Source: CBDAQD01 sp965275905
GTDB lineage: Bacteria > Pseudomonadota > Alphaproteobacteria > Rhizobiales > JAJFHC01
NCBI GenBank assembly: GCA_965275905.1
Contig: CBDHYJ010000003.1
Coordinates: 15,811-79,810, forward strand
DNA length: 64,000 nt
Direction: 5' to 3'
Made by a program: the position numbers and the translations under genes. This document shows positions 9,036 to 17,260 of the stretch, piece by piece (the stretch's first letter is position 1; every line of letters begins with the position of its first letter). The notes beneath the pieces are model-generated. The model did no database searches and was not told the DNA's origin. It saw nothing but the letters and a program-made list of their open reading frames with translations.

Positions 9036-10601
9036 TCAGGCGTTCGGAAACGGCAGATACTGATAGAGCCACGTCTCGGTAAGCGACCTGCCATCGAGTG
9101 TCAGAAAGCAGCGCAGGTCGACGGGGTTGCTGCCGTCCACGTCGAGGTCGAAGAACGCGCGCCAGGTTGTCGTCCCCACCACCTGAAGCGCATACGCGTT
9201 GCTGATTGTCCCGGCCGATGCGTCGATCACCGGCTTAACGTCGTCCTTCTTGGCGAGGCCGTCGAGCGCGCTGCCCGCAAAGTCGATCACGAATTTCCTG
9301 ACGCCGTCGGGACGCGGCTGGCCAGGAACGCCGCCATTGCCGAGCCGCGTATGGATTGCCCGGGCGGCAGAGCTCGACGGGTAAGGTTCCTCCGCATTCC
9401 AGAACAGACGGTAGGTGAAGGACCACTCCGAGCCGGCCCTGGCCGGCTTCTTCGGCACCCAGTAAGCGACAATGTTGTCGTGGATCTCGTCGTCGGTCGG
9501 GATCTCGACCAGTTGCACGGCCCCCTCGCCCCAGTCCTCCAGCGGCTCGACCCAGACACTGGGGCGCCGGTCGTAGAAGACACCGTCATCTTCATAATTG
9601 TGAAACGCGCGATCGCGCTGCAGCAGACCGAACCCCCTGGGGCTCTTGTCGAAAAAACTGTTGGTGCGGACTTCGGACGGATTGTTGAGCGGGCGCCAGA
9701 TGCGTTCCCCGGCGCCGGTCCAAAGGGCCAGCCCGTCGCTGTCGTGAATTTCGGGACGCCAGTCCGCGGCCTGATGGCGATTGTGCTCGCCGTACCAGAA
9801 CATGCTGGTCAGCGGCGCCACGCCCATGCGCTTGATGTCGTTGCGGACAAAAAACCGCGCAGCGATGTCCTGCTGAACCCTGCCTGCCTTGGAACAGTCC
9901 ATGCGGACAGCACCCGTGACGCTCGGTCCGTCAAGCAGCGCAAAGACCGTGAAACGGTCGCTCGCCGCGGTGCCCGGCTGGAGCCAGAACTCGGTGAAAC
10001 GCGGAAACTCCTCAGGCGTCTGAAGTGCGGTGTCGATCGCGATGCCCCGCGCCGAAAGGCCATACTGGTTCAACTCGCCCGAACTGCGGAAATAGGAGCC
10101 GCCCAGGAAAGCCATCCAGTCCGTGTTGGCTTGGTGACCGTCCTGCAGCCGGAATCCGGAGAAACCCAGATCGTCCGGCAGTGACGTCTTCAGCCCGGAT
10201 TTGCCGAATGTGAAGTAGTTGCGTCTGTAGAGGACTTCGCGGGCCTCGCCGCGCTCAAGCCAGTGTATCCGCACCGAAGCCTTGAAGTACCGGCCGAGAT
10301 GAAACAGCTGTGCCGGAAAATTGACGTCCTCGCCTTCGCCAAGGCCGAGTTCCCGGCGATATCTGATCTTCTGAAAGGCGTCGTAGTCGATCCTCTCGAG
10401 GATTTCAGAATGCCTGATGGCCGGCGCTGCATATGGCCCGGCGGCGAGATCTCTCGCCTTCCGGATCAGCACGTCGAAATCGAAGGCACGCTGCTCACCA
10501 AATTCCAGTTCGGTATTCGCTGCAAGCACAGGTGGAACGCCGAACCCGGAGGCAGCGCCCAATGCCGCTGCAAACTGCGCGAATTGACGGCGGCTCAACA
10601 T
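9036..10601 (-). CDS. mdoG: Periplasmic glucan biosynthesis protein MdoG/OpgG
   Basis: Periplasmic protein needed for the backbone or branching of osmoregulated (1,2/1,6-linked) glucans. The 521-residue product starts with a twin-arginine signal, SRRQFAQFAAALG, ending near VLAAN. Family stretches include FDFDVLIRKARDLA, ERIDYDAFQKIRYR, QLFHLGRYFKASVRIHW and YLGGSYFRSSGELNQYG-like sequence (AFLGGSYFRS). The C-terminal Ig-like domain ends LTETWLYQYLPFPNA. ATG at 10601 is preceded by CAGGAGAG. No mdoH glucosyltransferase is adjacent, which is common when only the periplasmic partner is present at a locus. Confidence 0.93.
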   Translation of the reverse strand: MLSRRQFAQFAAALGAASGFGVPPVLAANTELEFGEQRAFDFDVLIRKARDLAAGPYAAPAIRHSEILERIDYDAFQKIRYRRELGLGEGEDVNFPAQLFHLGRYFKASVRIHWLERGEAREVLYRRNYFTFGKSGLKTSLPDDLGFSGFRLQDGHQANTDWMAFLGGSYFRSSGELNQYGLSARGIAIDTALQTPEEFPRFTEFWLQPGTAASDRFTVFALLDGPSVTGAVRMDCSKAGRVQQDIAARFFVRNDIKRMGVAPLTSMFWYGEHNRHQAADWRPEIHDSDGLALWTGAGERIWRPLNNPSEVRTNSFFDKSPRGFGLLQRDRAFHNYEDDGVFYDRRPSVWVEPLEDWGEGAVQLVEIPTDDEIHDNIVAYWVPKKPARAGSEWSFTYRLFWNAEEPYPSSSAARAIHTRLGNGGVPGQPRPDGVRKFVIDFAGSALDGLAKKDDVKPVIDASAGTISNAYALQVVGTTTWRAFFDLDVDGSNPVDLRCFLTLDGRSLTETWLYQYLPFPNA

Positions 10602-10807
10602 CGACTGACCGACTCTCCTGTTTGACTGACCGGTTTCCGAAGCGCTTACGCCCGGCAGCATCGCAAAACATGAAAAAATGTCCAAATCGAGATGTGGCGA
10701 TTCACAGCGGCGTTCTCGCAAGGGGCTGAAACGTCCGAAGCCTCACGGACCGCACCTTTTTGCGCTAGACTCCCCAGGCTAGGAGAATAATCCGAGGAGC
10801 GGGACTC

Positions 10808-11197
10808 ATGACCACAGATCTCACCATGCTGGCCTGGACGGCCGGCATCACCATTCTGTTCTGGCTGCCTTACATTCTGGTGCGTATCACGACATTCGGA
10901 ACGATGGACGCGCTGACCTACCGGTCTGACAGCAAGCCTGTCGCTGACTGGGCGGAGCGGGCCAAGAAGGCGCACTACAACGCCGTCGAAAATTTGATCC
11001 CCTTCACCGCGTTGGTACTGGTGGCCCATATCGGCGGAGCGGCCAACGAAGCGACGGCGGCCGCTGCGATTGCCTACTTCTGGGCACGGATCGCGCACTA
11101 TCCGCTTCATATCGCCAATGTCCCGTTCGGAAGAACGCTGACATTCGCGGTCAGTTGGCTAAGTATGATTTGCATTTTCTATCAGATCGTGACCTGA
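10808..11197 (+). CDS. MAPEG family membrane protein
   Basis: A 129-residue protein with about four membrane helices and the bacterial MAPEG pattern: a first helix containing ITILFWLPYILVR, the loop DWAERAKKAHYNAVENLIPF between helices one and two, then AAAIAYFWARIAHYPLHI. MAPEG proteins include glutathione-dependent microsomal-type transferases, but bacterial homologues of this type are mostly uncharacterised. ATG at 10808 follows GAGGAGCGGG. It is divergent from mdoG and convergent with the SDHAF4-like gene. Confidence 0.88.
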   Translation: MTTDLTMLAWTAGITILFWLPYILVRITTFGTMDALTYRSDSKPVADWAERAKKAHYNAVENLIPFTALVLVAHIGGAANEATAAAAIAYFWARIAHYPLHIANVPFGRTLTFAVSWLSMICIFYQIVT

Positions 11198-11212
11198 CGC
11201 GCGGCGTGGCCT

Positions 11213-11446
11213 TCAGAAGTCGGAAATGATGCCCTTGACTTCCCAGTCACCGTAGCGGGCGGGATCAAGGCCGCCGCGCCCGTCGACCTCTTTCGGCTGC
11301 GGCGTTTTCCCGCTGTCGGCCTTTTTCCGCCGGGCGGCCGCTTCTTCCAGGGCGCGTTGCGCGACGGGCTTCACCGGCTTCTCCGGACCCTGTCCGTCCG
11401 CAGATTCCAAGGCATCTTCAGCAGGAATGTCTTCTTCTTCGGCCAT
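11213..11446 (-). CDS. SDHAF4-like protein (DUF1674)
   Basis: A 77-residue protein: an acidic N-terminus, a charged helix RALEEAAARRKKA, then the conserved C-terminus GGLDPARYGDWEVKGIISDF, which matches the DUF1674/SDHAF4 motif. Eukaryotic SDHAF4 binds the flavinylated SDH subunit before complex II is assembled; the bacterial role is inferred from that. The start at 11446 (MAEEEDIPAED) is chosen because upstream in-frame residues have no family similarity. No succinate dehydrogenase genes are in the window. Confidence 0.8.
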   Translation of the reverse strand: MAEEEDIPAEDALESADGQGPEKPVKPVAQRALEEAAARRKKADSGKTPQPKEVDGRGGLDPARYGDWEVKGIISDF

Positions 11447-11603
11447 TTGTGGAATACATCTCCTCACCGCCAAAACCTTGCGCGGAATGCCCGTCGCACC
11501 CATCATATATGGAACGCCATCAATTGAAAGAAAGCACGGCCCGCGAAGGCGGAAAGCAGGCCACTCGCGCCAGAGCCCGTGCGCTGAAAGGACGAACGAC
11601 ACC

Positions 11604-12512
11604 ATGAACTACTTCCGGACCGGCATGTTGCTGGCTGCAATGACCGGCCTGTTTCTTGCCATCGGATACATGATCGGCGGCCAGGGCGGCATGCTCATCG
11701 CGTTCGGCATTGCGCTCGCCATGAACGCGTTCAGCTACTGGAACTCCGACAAGATGGTCCTGCGCATGCATGGCGCGCAGGAGGTCGACGCACAGTCGGC
11801 GCCCGAGTATTACGACATGGTGCGCCAGCTTGCCCAGAACGCGGACCTGCCAATGCCCAAGGTCTACGTCATGCACAATCCGCAGCCGAATGCTTTCGCC
11901 ACCGGGCGAAACCCGGAGAATGCGGCCGTGGCAGCAACGACCGGCCTCCTGGAGATTCTGACGCCGGAAGAGGTTGCCGGTGTCATGGCACACGAACTTG
12001 CGCACGTGAAGAACCGCGACACTCTGATCATGACCATCACGGCGACGATCGCCGGCGCCATATCGATGCTCGCGAACTTTGCGCTGTTTTTCGGCAACAA
12101 CCGCAACAATCCGCTCGGCCTGATCGGCACCATCGCGTTGATGATCCTGGCGCCCATGGGCGCGGCCATAGTGCAGATGGCGATCAGCCGGACCCGGGAA
12201 TATGCCGCTGACAAACTGGGTGCCGAGATCTGCCAGCGTCCCATGTGGCTCGCATCCGCACTGCAGAAGATTTCCGGCGCGGCGCATCACATCGAGAACG
12301 ATGCGGCGGAACGCAACCCCGCGACCGCCCATATGTTCATCATCAATCCCCTGTCCGGAGCACGCATGGACAATCTGTTCTCGACCCACCCCAACACCGA
12401 GAACCGGATAGAGGCGCTTGTCGCTCTCGCCGAAGAATGGGGCGAAGGTCCTGACCCGGCTCAGGCACAGCCTTCGGTGCCACAATCCGGACGCGGTGGT
12501 CCGTGGGGATGA
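11604..12512 (+). CDS. htpX: Membrane zinc metalloprotease HtpX
   Basis: M48-family inner-membrane protease that degrades misfolded membrane proteins. The 302-residue product has two N-terminal helices (about residues 5-52), the zinc-binding HELAH at about residues 130-134 in VMAHELAHVKNRDTL, two further hydrophobic helices around ITATIAGAISMLANFALFF and IGTIALMILAPMGAAIV, and the third ligand glutamate in TREYAADKLGA. ATG at 11604 is preceded by AAAGGACG. It is divergent from the SDHAF4-like gene and precedes rsmB on the same strand. Confidence 0.95.
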   Translation: MNYFRTGMLLAAMTGLFLAIGYMIGGQGGMLIAFGIALAMNAFSYWNSDKMVLRMHGAQEVDAQSAPEYYDMVRQLAQNADLPMPKVYVMHNPQPNAFATGRNPENAAVAATTGLLEILTPEEVAGVMAHELAHVKNRDTLIMTITATIAGAISMLANFALFFGNNRNNPLGLIGTIALMILAPMGAAIVQMAISRTREYAADKLGAEICQRPMWLASALQKISGAAHHIENDAAERNPATAHMFIINPLSGARMDNLFSTHPNTENRIEALVALAEEWGEGPDPAQAQPSVPQSGRGGPWG

Positions 12513-12569
12513 TCCGCGTATTCGGGTACCGGCCCAGGACGGCCTCGTGACTCATTTCGGACGGTCCGG

Positions 12570-13889
12570 GTGAAAAAGTCCCGCGTTGGTTTGCCCTCGC
12601 GGCGTATGGCCGTGCGGATCCTCCGCGAGGTGCTGGCTGACGGTCGTCCTCTGGACGACGTCCTGGCACGTCAGAATGCCGGACTCCTGAAGAGCTTTTC
12701 GGGCCGCGATCGCCGGTTCGTGCGGGCACTGGTATCGACGAGCCTGCGCCGCCGCGGCCAGATCGATGATGTCCTGTCGCGTTTTCTCGACCGCCCTCTG
12801 CCGCGCAAGTCGGGGCCGGCCAGGGAGATATTGCTGACCGGCGTGGCCCAGCTCCTGTTCATGGAAACAAGCAGCCACGCCGTGATCGACCTCGCGGTCA
12901 CGCTGGCCGCCGAGGACCGCAACGCCAGCGGGTTCAAGGGACTCGTCAACGCGGTCCTGCGGCGCATCTCGGTCGAAGGCAAGGCCATCATCGCGGAGCA
13001 GGATGCGCCAAGGCTGAACACCCCGGAGTGGCTGTGGTCCCGATGGCAGGCACAGTACGGGGAGGCAACGGCAAGGCGTATCGCCGAGACGCATCTGTCC
13101 GAAGCGCTGCTCGATCTGACGGTAAAGTCCGGCGCCGAAGACTGGGCAAGGCGTCTGGACGGAACGGTTCTCGGAAACGGCTCCGTGCGTCTCGATGCGT
13201 CGGGACGGATAGAAAAGCTGGACGGGTTTTCGGACGGCGCCTGGTGGGTTCAGGACGCCGCGGCAAGCCTGCCGGCTCGGCTTCTGGGCGACGTCAGCGG
13301 TTTGAGCGTCCTTGATCTCTGCGCGGCACCCGGCGGCAAGACCGCCCAACTGGCCGCAGCCGGCGCCCGTGTCACCGCCATCGACCGGTCGCCGGAGCGC
13401 CTGACGAAGGTCGAAGAGAACATGAACCGGCTGGCTCTTACAGTCACCGCGCAGGCTGCCGACGCAACGGAATTCAGGCCAGACCGGCCGCCCGATGCGA
13501 TCCTTCTCGACGCACCCTGCAGCGCGACCGGCACCATCCGCCGCCACCCGGACATACCGTGGACGAAGCGAGAAGAGACGATCGGCAGTCTCGCCGCAAT
13601 TCAGGGGAAAATGCTAAGGCACGCCGTCGACCTGCTTGCCCCGGGCGGGTTGCTGATTTTCTGTACCTGCTCCCTGGAACATGAAGAAGGACCGGACCAG
13701 ATCGAACATCTCTTCAAGAACGGTGCGCCGGTCGAACGCGTGCCGGTTATGGCCAAGGAGATCGACGGCCTCGATGACGCCGTTTCCCCTGCCGGCGATG
13801 TCCGGACCCTGCCCTTTCACAGTCTCTCCTCAGACAATCAGCTCGCCGGGATGGACGGTTTCTTCATCGCCAGGCTCCGCAAGCTGTGA
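12570..13889 (+). CDS. rsmB: 16S rRNA m5C methyltransferase RsmB/Sun family
   Basis: Methylates a cytosine (C967 in E. coli 16S rRNA) using S-adenosylmethionine. The N-terminal NusB-like RNA-binding domain spans about residues 10-140 (DRRFVRALVSTSLRRRGQID, VNAVLRRI). The Rossmann domain shows SVLDLCAAPGGKTAQLA, the motif IV loop DAPCSATGTIRRHPD and the catalytic cysteine in FCTCSLEHEEG. GTG at 12570 gives 439 residues; an internal ATG at 12606 is a possible alternative start. It follows htpX by 57 bases and may be co-transcribed with it and rpe. Confidence 0.93.
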   Translation: MKKSRVGLPSRRMAVRILREVLADGRPLDDVLARQNAGLLKSFSGRDRRFVRALVSTSLRRRGQIDDVLSRFLDRPLPRKSGPAREILLTGVAQLLFMETSSHAVIDLAVTLAAEDRNASGFKGLVNAVLRRISVEGKAIIAEQDAPRLNTPEWLWSRWQAQYGEATARRIAETHLSEALLDLTVKSGAEDWARRLDGTVLGNGSVRLDASGRIEKLDGFSDGAWWVQDAAASLPARLLGDVSGLSVLDLCAAPGGKTAQLAAAGARVTAIDRSPERLTKVEENMNRLALTVTAQAADATEFRPDRPPDAILLDAPCSATGTIRRHPDIPWTKREETIGSLAAIQGKMLRHAVDLLAPGGLLIFCTCSLEHEEGPDQIEHLFKNGAPVERVPVMAKEIDGLDDAVSPAGDVRTLPFHSLSSDNQLAGMDGFFIARLRKL

Positions 13890-13953
13890 ATCACGGCGTT
13901 TGCGCGCGCCTGGTTTCTTGCGCCGGGCAAAACGCACTGCTAGAGCATGACCC

Positions 13954-14619
13954 ATGACACGCACCGTGAAAATTGCCCCCTCGATCCTCGCCGCCGATTT
14001 TTCGAAGCTCGGTGATGAGGTCAGGGCCATCGCCGATGCCGGCGCCGACTACATTCACCTGGACGTGATGGACGGGCATTTCGTCCCGAATATCAGTTTT
14101 GGCGCCAGCGTTATCAAATCGTTAAGGCCACATACGGATAAACTGTTCGATGTGCATCTGATGATCGCACCGGTAGACCCCTATGTGGAGGTGTTTGCGG
14201 ACGCGGGAGCTCAGATCATCACGTTTCACCCGGAGGCGGGTCACCACTGCCACCGCACCATTCAGGCCATCAAGGCCTGCGGCTGCAAGGTGGGAATGTC
14301 GCTCAATCCGGGGACACCACTGGAGGTTCTGGAACCTGTATTCGACGAACTCGATCTGATTTTGGTCATGTCCGTCAATCCGGGTTTCGGTGGTCAGAAG
14401 TTCATATCGAGTCAGCTTGAGCGAATCAGGCGGCTCAGGGACCGTATCGAATTATCGGGGCGGGAAGTCGAGCTGGAAGTCGATGGCGGCATCAATTTTG
14501 ATACAGCACCGCAGGCGATTGCCGCCGGCGCAGATGTGCTTGTCGCCGGAACCGCCACGTTTACCGGTGGTCCTGCCGCCTACGCCGACAACATCGCAAG
14601 GCTTCGCGGGTCGGTTTGA
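13954..14619 (+). CDS. rpe: Ribulose-phosphate 3-epimerase
   Basis: Interconverts ribulose 5-phosphate and xylulose 5-phosphate in the pentose phosphate and Calvin pathways. A 221-residue TIM barrel with PSILAADFSKLGDE, the metal site YIHLDVMDGHFVPNISFG, FDVHLMIAPVDPY, LVMSVNPGFGGQKF, VDGGINFDTAPQAIAAGAD and the phosphate-binding end of the barrel. The start at 13954 is well placed. No other Calvin-cycle genes are nearby, so a pentose-phosphate role is the simplest reading. Confidence 0.96.
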   Translation: MTRTVKIAPSILAADFSKLGDEVRAIADAGADYIHLDVMDGHFVPNISFGASVIKSLRPHTDKLFDVHLMIAPVDPYVEVFADAGAQIITFHPEAGHHCHRTIQAIKACGCKVGMSLNPGTPLEVLEPVFDELDLILVMSVNPGFGGQKFISSQLERIRRLRDRIELSGREVELEVDGGINFDTAPQAIAAGADVLVAGTATFTGGPAAYADNIARLRGSV

Positions 14620-14670
14620 TCCGCCGCAGTTTCCCGGTCCGGATCGGGAACGCTCCGGAGCGGCCGTCGC

Positions 14671-16461
14671 ATGACCGCGCAAAACGCAGTCGCGTCGCAA
14701 TCGGGCGGCATTGGCGTCCTCACTGACACGGCACGGATAACAACCAGCAGACTCCGACGCAGGCTTTGCAGATCTCCGCTTTACAACGTGCTTGTCGGCG
14801 GTCCGTCGCCCACCGCGATCCGGACAATTCCTCAGGCCGTTCTGTTTGGCGACCCGCGCAAGGCCGCCGCGTTCTACCGCGGGCGCTTCGAATTTGCGGG
14901 CACCTGTGTCGACACCGGAGCCCGCTCGCCGTTCGACATCCCCTGTCCCGGCGCAGCATGGACCGAGGAACTGCTGAGTTTCGAATGGCTCCGTCATCTC
15001 GACGCGGCCGGCGGCCCGATTGCCGGCGCCCAGGCCAGGGCCAGCGTATCGGACTGGATTCAGAGGCAGGGTGCCTACGATCCGGTCTCCTGGCGGCCCA
15101 ACATCCTCTCCCGGCGCATTGCCGCATGGATCAATGCCGGTGAGCTGATCCTGAGCAGCGCTCCCGAGGATCACCATGACAGGACAATGGCCTCGCTGGC
15201 CAGGCAACTGCGTTATCTGGCGGGCGCGGTGAATACGATCTCGACGCCAGCCGAGCGATTGTCCGCGCGATGCACCATGACGCTCGCGTTTCTCTGTCTG
15301 GAAGGATGTGACCGGTATCTGCCGCGCTCCGTCGAGCTTCTCAGCAGGGAACTCGAGCGCCAGATCTCGCCTGATGGCGGACATGTCAGCCGAAGTCCGA
15401 ATACTCTGGTCAACCTTCTGTTGCGCCTTATCCCCCTGCGCGAGTGTTTCGGCAGCAGGGAGCTCGAAGTGCCGCAGGTGCTGATTTCCACCATTGACCG
15501 CATGATACCGATGCTCCGGCTCCTGCTTCACACCGACGGCGGTCTCGCGGCCTTCAACGGTATCAGCGACAGCCGTGCGGAAGAGGTCGCTGCCATTCTC
15601 GATGCCGACACCGTGCGCGGCCGGCCACTGACACAGGCCAGGTTCAACGGCTATCAGCGTCTGGCACAGGATCGCACCACCGTAATTGTCGATACCGGAT
15701 CGGCTCCTCCCTTGCGCGCGAGCGGCGACACACAGGCGGGATGCCTCTCGTTCGAACTCAGTCACGGCCGTCACCGCGTGATCGTGAACTGCGGAGCCGG
15801 AACGGCTTTCGAGGGCGAATGGCGCGATATGGCCCGGGCGACGGCCGCTCATTCCACGGCAACGGTGAACAATCGCTCAAGCGGCAGGATTCTCCGGGAT
15901 CTGCTCACGCGCCTGATTCTGGGTCACGCGCACGTTTCCGGACCACCCTCCGTGCGGACGGAGCGAGAGGATTCCGAGCGCGGCAGCATCGTCGAGGCTG
16001 AACATGACGGATACCTGAAGCGTCTCGGGATCCTCCATAGCCGCCGGCTCTATCTCGACAATACGGGCAGCGATCTCCGCGGAGAGGACTGTTTCCACCG
16101 CGCCAGGCGCCGGCTTCTTGGCCGGCGGGGTGCCAATGACGAGTTTGCGGTGCGCTTCCACCTGCATCCCTCGGTGCGTGCGACCCTCGCCAAGGACGGG
16201 GCCAGCGTGCTCCTTTCGTTGCCCAATCATGTCGGCTGGCGGTTCTCGGCGATCGGTGGCGAAATCCAGGTCGAAGACAGCATATATCTCGTCGACACGG
16301 AACAGCCGCGACGCTCCCGGCAAATAACCGTTCACGGGCACGTCGGCGACGGTGCGGTCGTCAAATGGGCGCTGAAGAAGTCCGTGCGGCGCGGAATGGC
16401 GAATCAGACCGGGAATGAGGCCAGTCCACCGTTGCCATTCGAACACGGCTTCACGGACTAA
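14671..16461 (+). CDS. Heparinase II/III family protein
   Basis: A 596-residue protein of the alginate-lyase/heparinase II-III group. The N-terminal half is an alpha/alpha toroid (about residues 90-330, including SWRPNILSRRIAAWINAGE and DGGHVSRSPNTLVNLLLRLI); the C-terminal half is a beta-sandwich with TTVIVDTGSAPP, AGCLSFELSHGRHRVIVNCG and the His-containing ATAAHSTATVNN that is typical of the family. No clear signal peptide is visible. Homologues sit next to purH in many alphaproteobacteria, suggesting an envelope polysaccharide role, but the substrate is unknown. Confidence 0.88.
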   Translation: MTAQNAVASQSGGIGVLTDTARITTSRLRRRLCRSPLYNVLVGGPSPTAIRTIPQAVLFGDPRKAAAFYRGRFEFAGTCVDTGARSPFDIPCPGAAWTEELLSFEWLRHLDAAGGPIAGAQARASVSDWIQRQGAYDPVSWRPNILSRRIAAWINAGELILSSAPEDHHDRTMASLARQLRYLAGAVNTISTPAERLSARCTMTLAFLCLEGCDRYLPRSVELLSRELERQISPDGGHVSRSPNTLVNLLLRLIPLRECFGSRELEVPQVLISTIDRMIPMLRLLLHTDGGLAAFNGISDSRAEEVAAILDADTVRGRPLTQARFNGYQRLAQDRTTVIVDTGSAPPLRASGDTQAGCLSFELSHGRHRVIVNCGAGTAFEGEWRDMARATAAHSTATVNNRSSGRILRDLLTRLILGHAHVSGPPSVRTEREDSERGSIVEAEHDGYLKRLGILHSRRLYLDNTGSDLRGEDCFHRARRRLLGRRGANDEFAVRFHLHPSVRATLAKDGASVLLSLPNHVGWRFSAIGGEIQVEDSIYLVDTEQPRRSRQITVHGHVGDGAVVKWALKKSVRRGMANQTGNEASPPLPFEHGFTD

Positions 16462-16464
16462 TTC

Positions 16465-16479
16465 CGCAACATTGTTGCG
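16465..16479. repeat. Inverted repeat CGCAAC-N3-GTTGCG
   Basis: A perfect six-base inverted repeat with a three-base centre lies just after the heparinase-like gene and about 190 bases upstream of the next gene. There is no T-run after it, so it is more like a protein-binding site than a terminator. Confidence 0.35.
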
Positions 16480-16653
16480 ATCAGGCAGGATTCTGAGCGT
16501 AAGTTGCTGTTTTACCGCAATGAATCTCATTTAGCCGGCAACCGAACCGTCAGGACACCGACGACTCGCAGGATCGGAGCGTTTCTGTTAGGTTTGTTTG
16601 GTTAACGGCATTCAGTTACGGCAACAGCTTCCGAAAGAGGGGGGTTTACGGGC

Positions 16654-17103
16654 ATGCTCAAGGCATTTCGGTTTTCGTCTATTGCGGCTGCATTGATTGT
16701 GGCGATGTTCGCATGGACCAGCACCGCATCGGCACACGGCAGGACGGCCGCTGTCATCGACATCGAGATCTACAAAGGCGCCTTTGTCATCGGAATTGAA
16801 GGCGGGAGCGGCTCTCTCTCTCACCACGGGCGTCACTATCCGCTTTCGGTGGCCGGAATAACACTTGGCTTTTCCATCGGCCTTTCGAAGGCCAACCTGT
16901 CTGGCACCGTGCATAATCTGCACCATGTCTCCGACATCGAAGGTGTCTACAAGGCATTCCAGGCTGGCGGTGCGGTCATCACCGCGGGTGAGAAATATAT
17001 CAGGCTCAAGAACTCCAAGGGTGTTGAGCTTGTCCTCAGCGGCGGTCAGGTGGGGCTTGAGTTCGCGTTCGACGTGAACGGAATCCACATTTCGCTCAGA
17101 TAG
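16654..17103 (+). CDS. Small exported protein, unassigned (SYLF/EipA-like pattern)
   Basis: 149 residues beginning with a Sec signal peptide (hydrophobic IAAALIVAMFAW, cleavage probably after TASA). The mature part is glycine-rich and beta-like: EGGSGSLSHHGRHYPLS, VAGITLGFSIGLSKANLSG, then GVYKAFQAGGAVITAGE and LVLSGGQVGLEFAFDV. The order of glycine-rich strands recalls small periplasmic lipid-binding-type barrels such as SYLF or EipA (DUF1134) proteins, but I cannot place it firmly in either. ATG at 16654 follows AAAGAGGGGGG. It has its own terminator, so it is probably a single-gene unit. Confidence 0.6.
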   Translation: MLKAFRFSSIAAALIVAMFAWTSTASAHGRTAAVIDIEIYKGAFVIGIEGGSGSLSHHGRHYPLSVAGITLGFSIGLSKANLSGTVHNLHHVSDIEGVYKAFQAGGAVITAGEKYIRLKNSKGVELVLSGGQVGLEFAFDVNGIHISLR

Positions 17104-17173
17104 ACGATCCTTCCTTTTTCTCGGCGGGCCTTGTTGCTGCGCCGAAAAGTTGGGGACCGTCACAAATGATTCG

Positions 17174-17201
17174 GGCCGGGCTGTTCATGCCCGGCCTTTT
17201 T
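17174..17201 (+). terminator. Intrinsic terminator upstream of purH
   Basis: Stem GGCCGGGC / GCCCGGCC with a seven-base loop is followed directly by TTTTT. It lies 70 bases after the small exported protein gene and separates it from purH. Confidence 0.88.
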
Positions 17202-17260
17202 CATGCTATCCGGCGGGACACTCGAATCCGTTCGATTCAGGGCCTTGAGAAGGATTGCAG

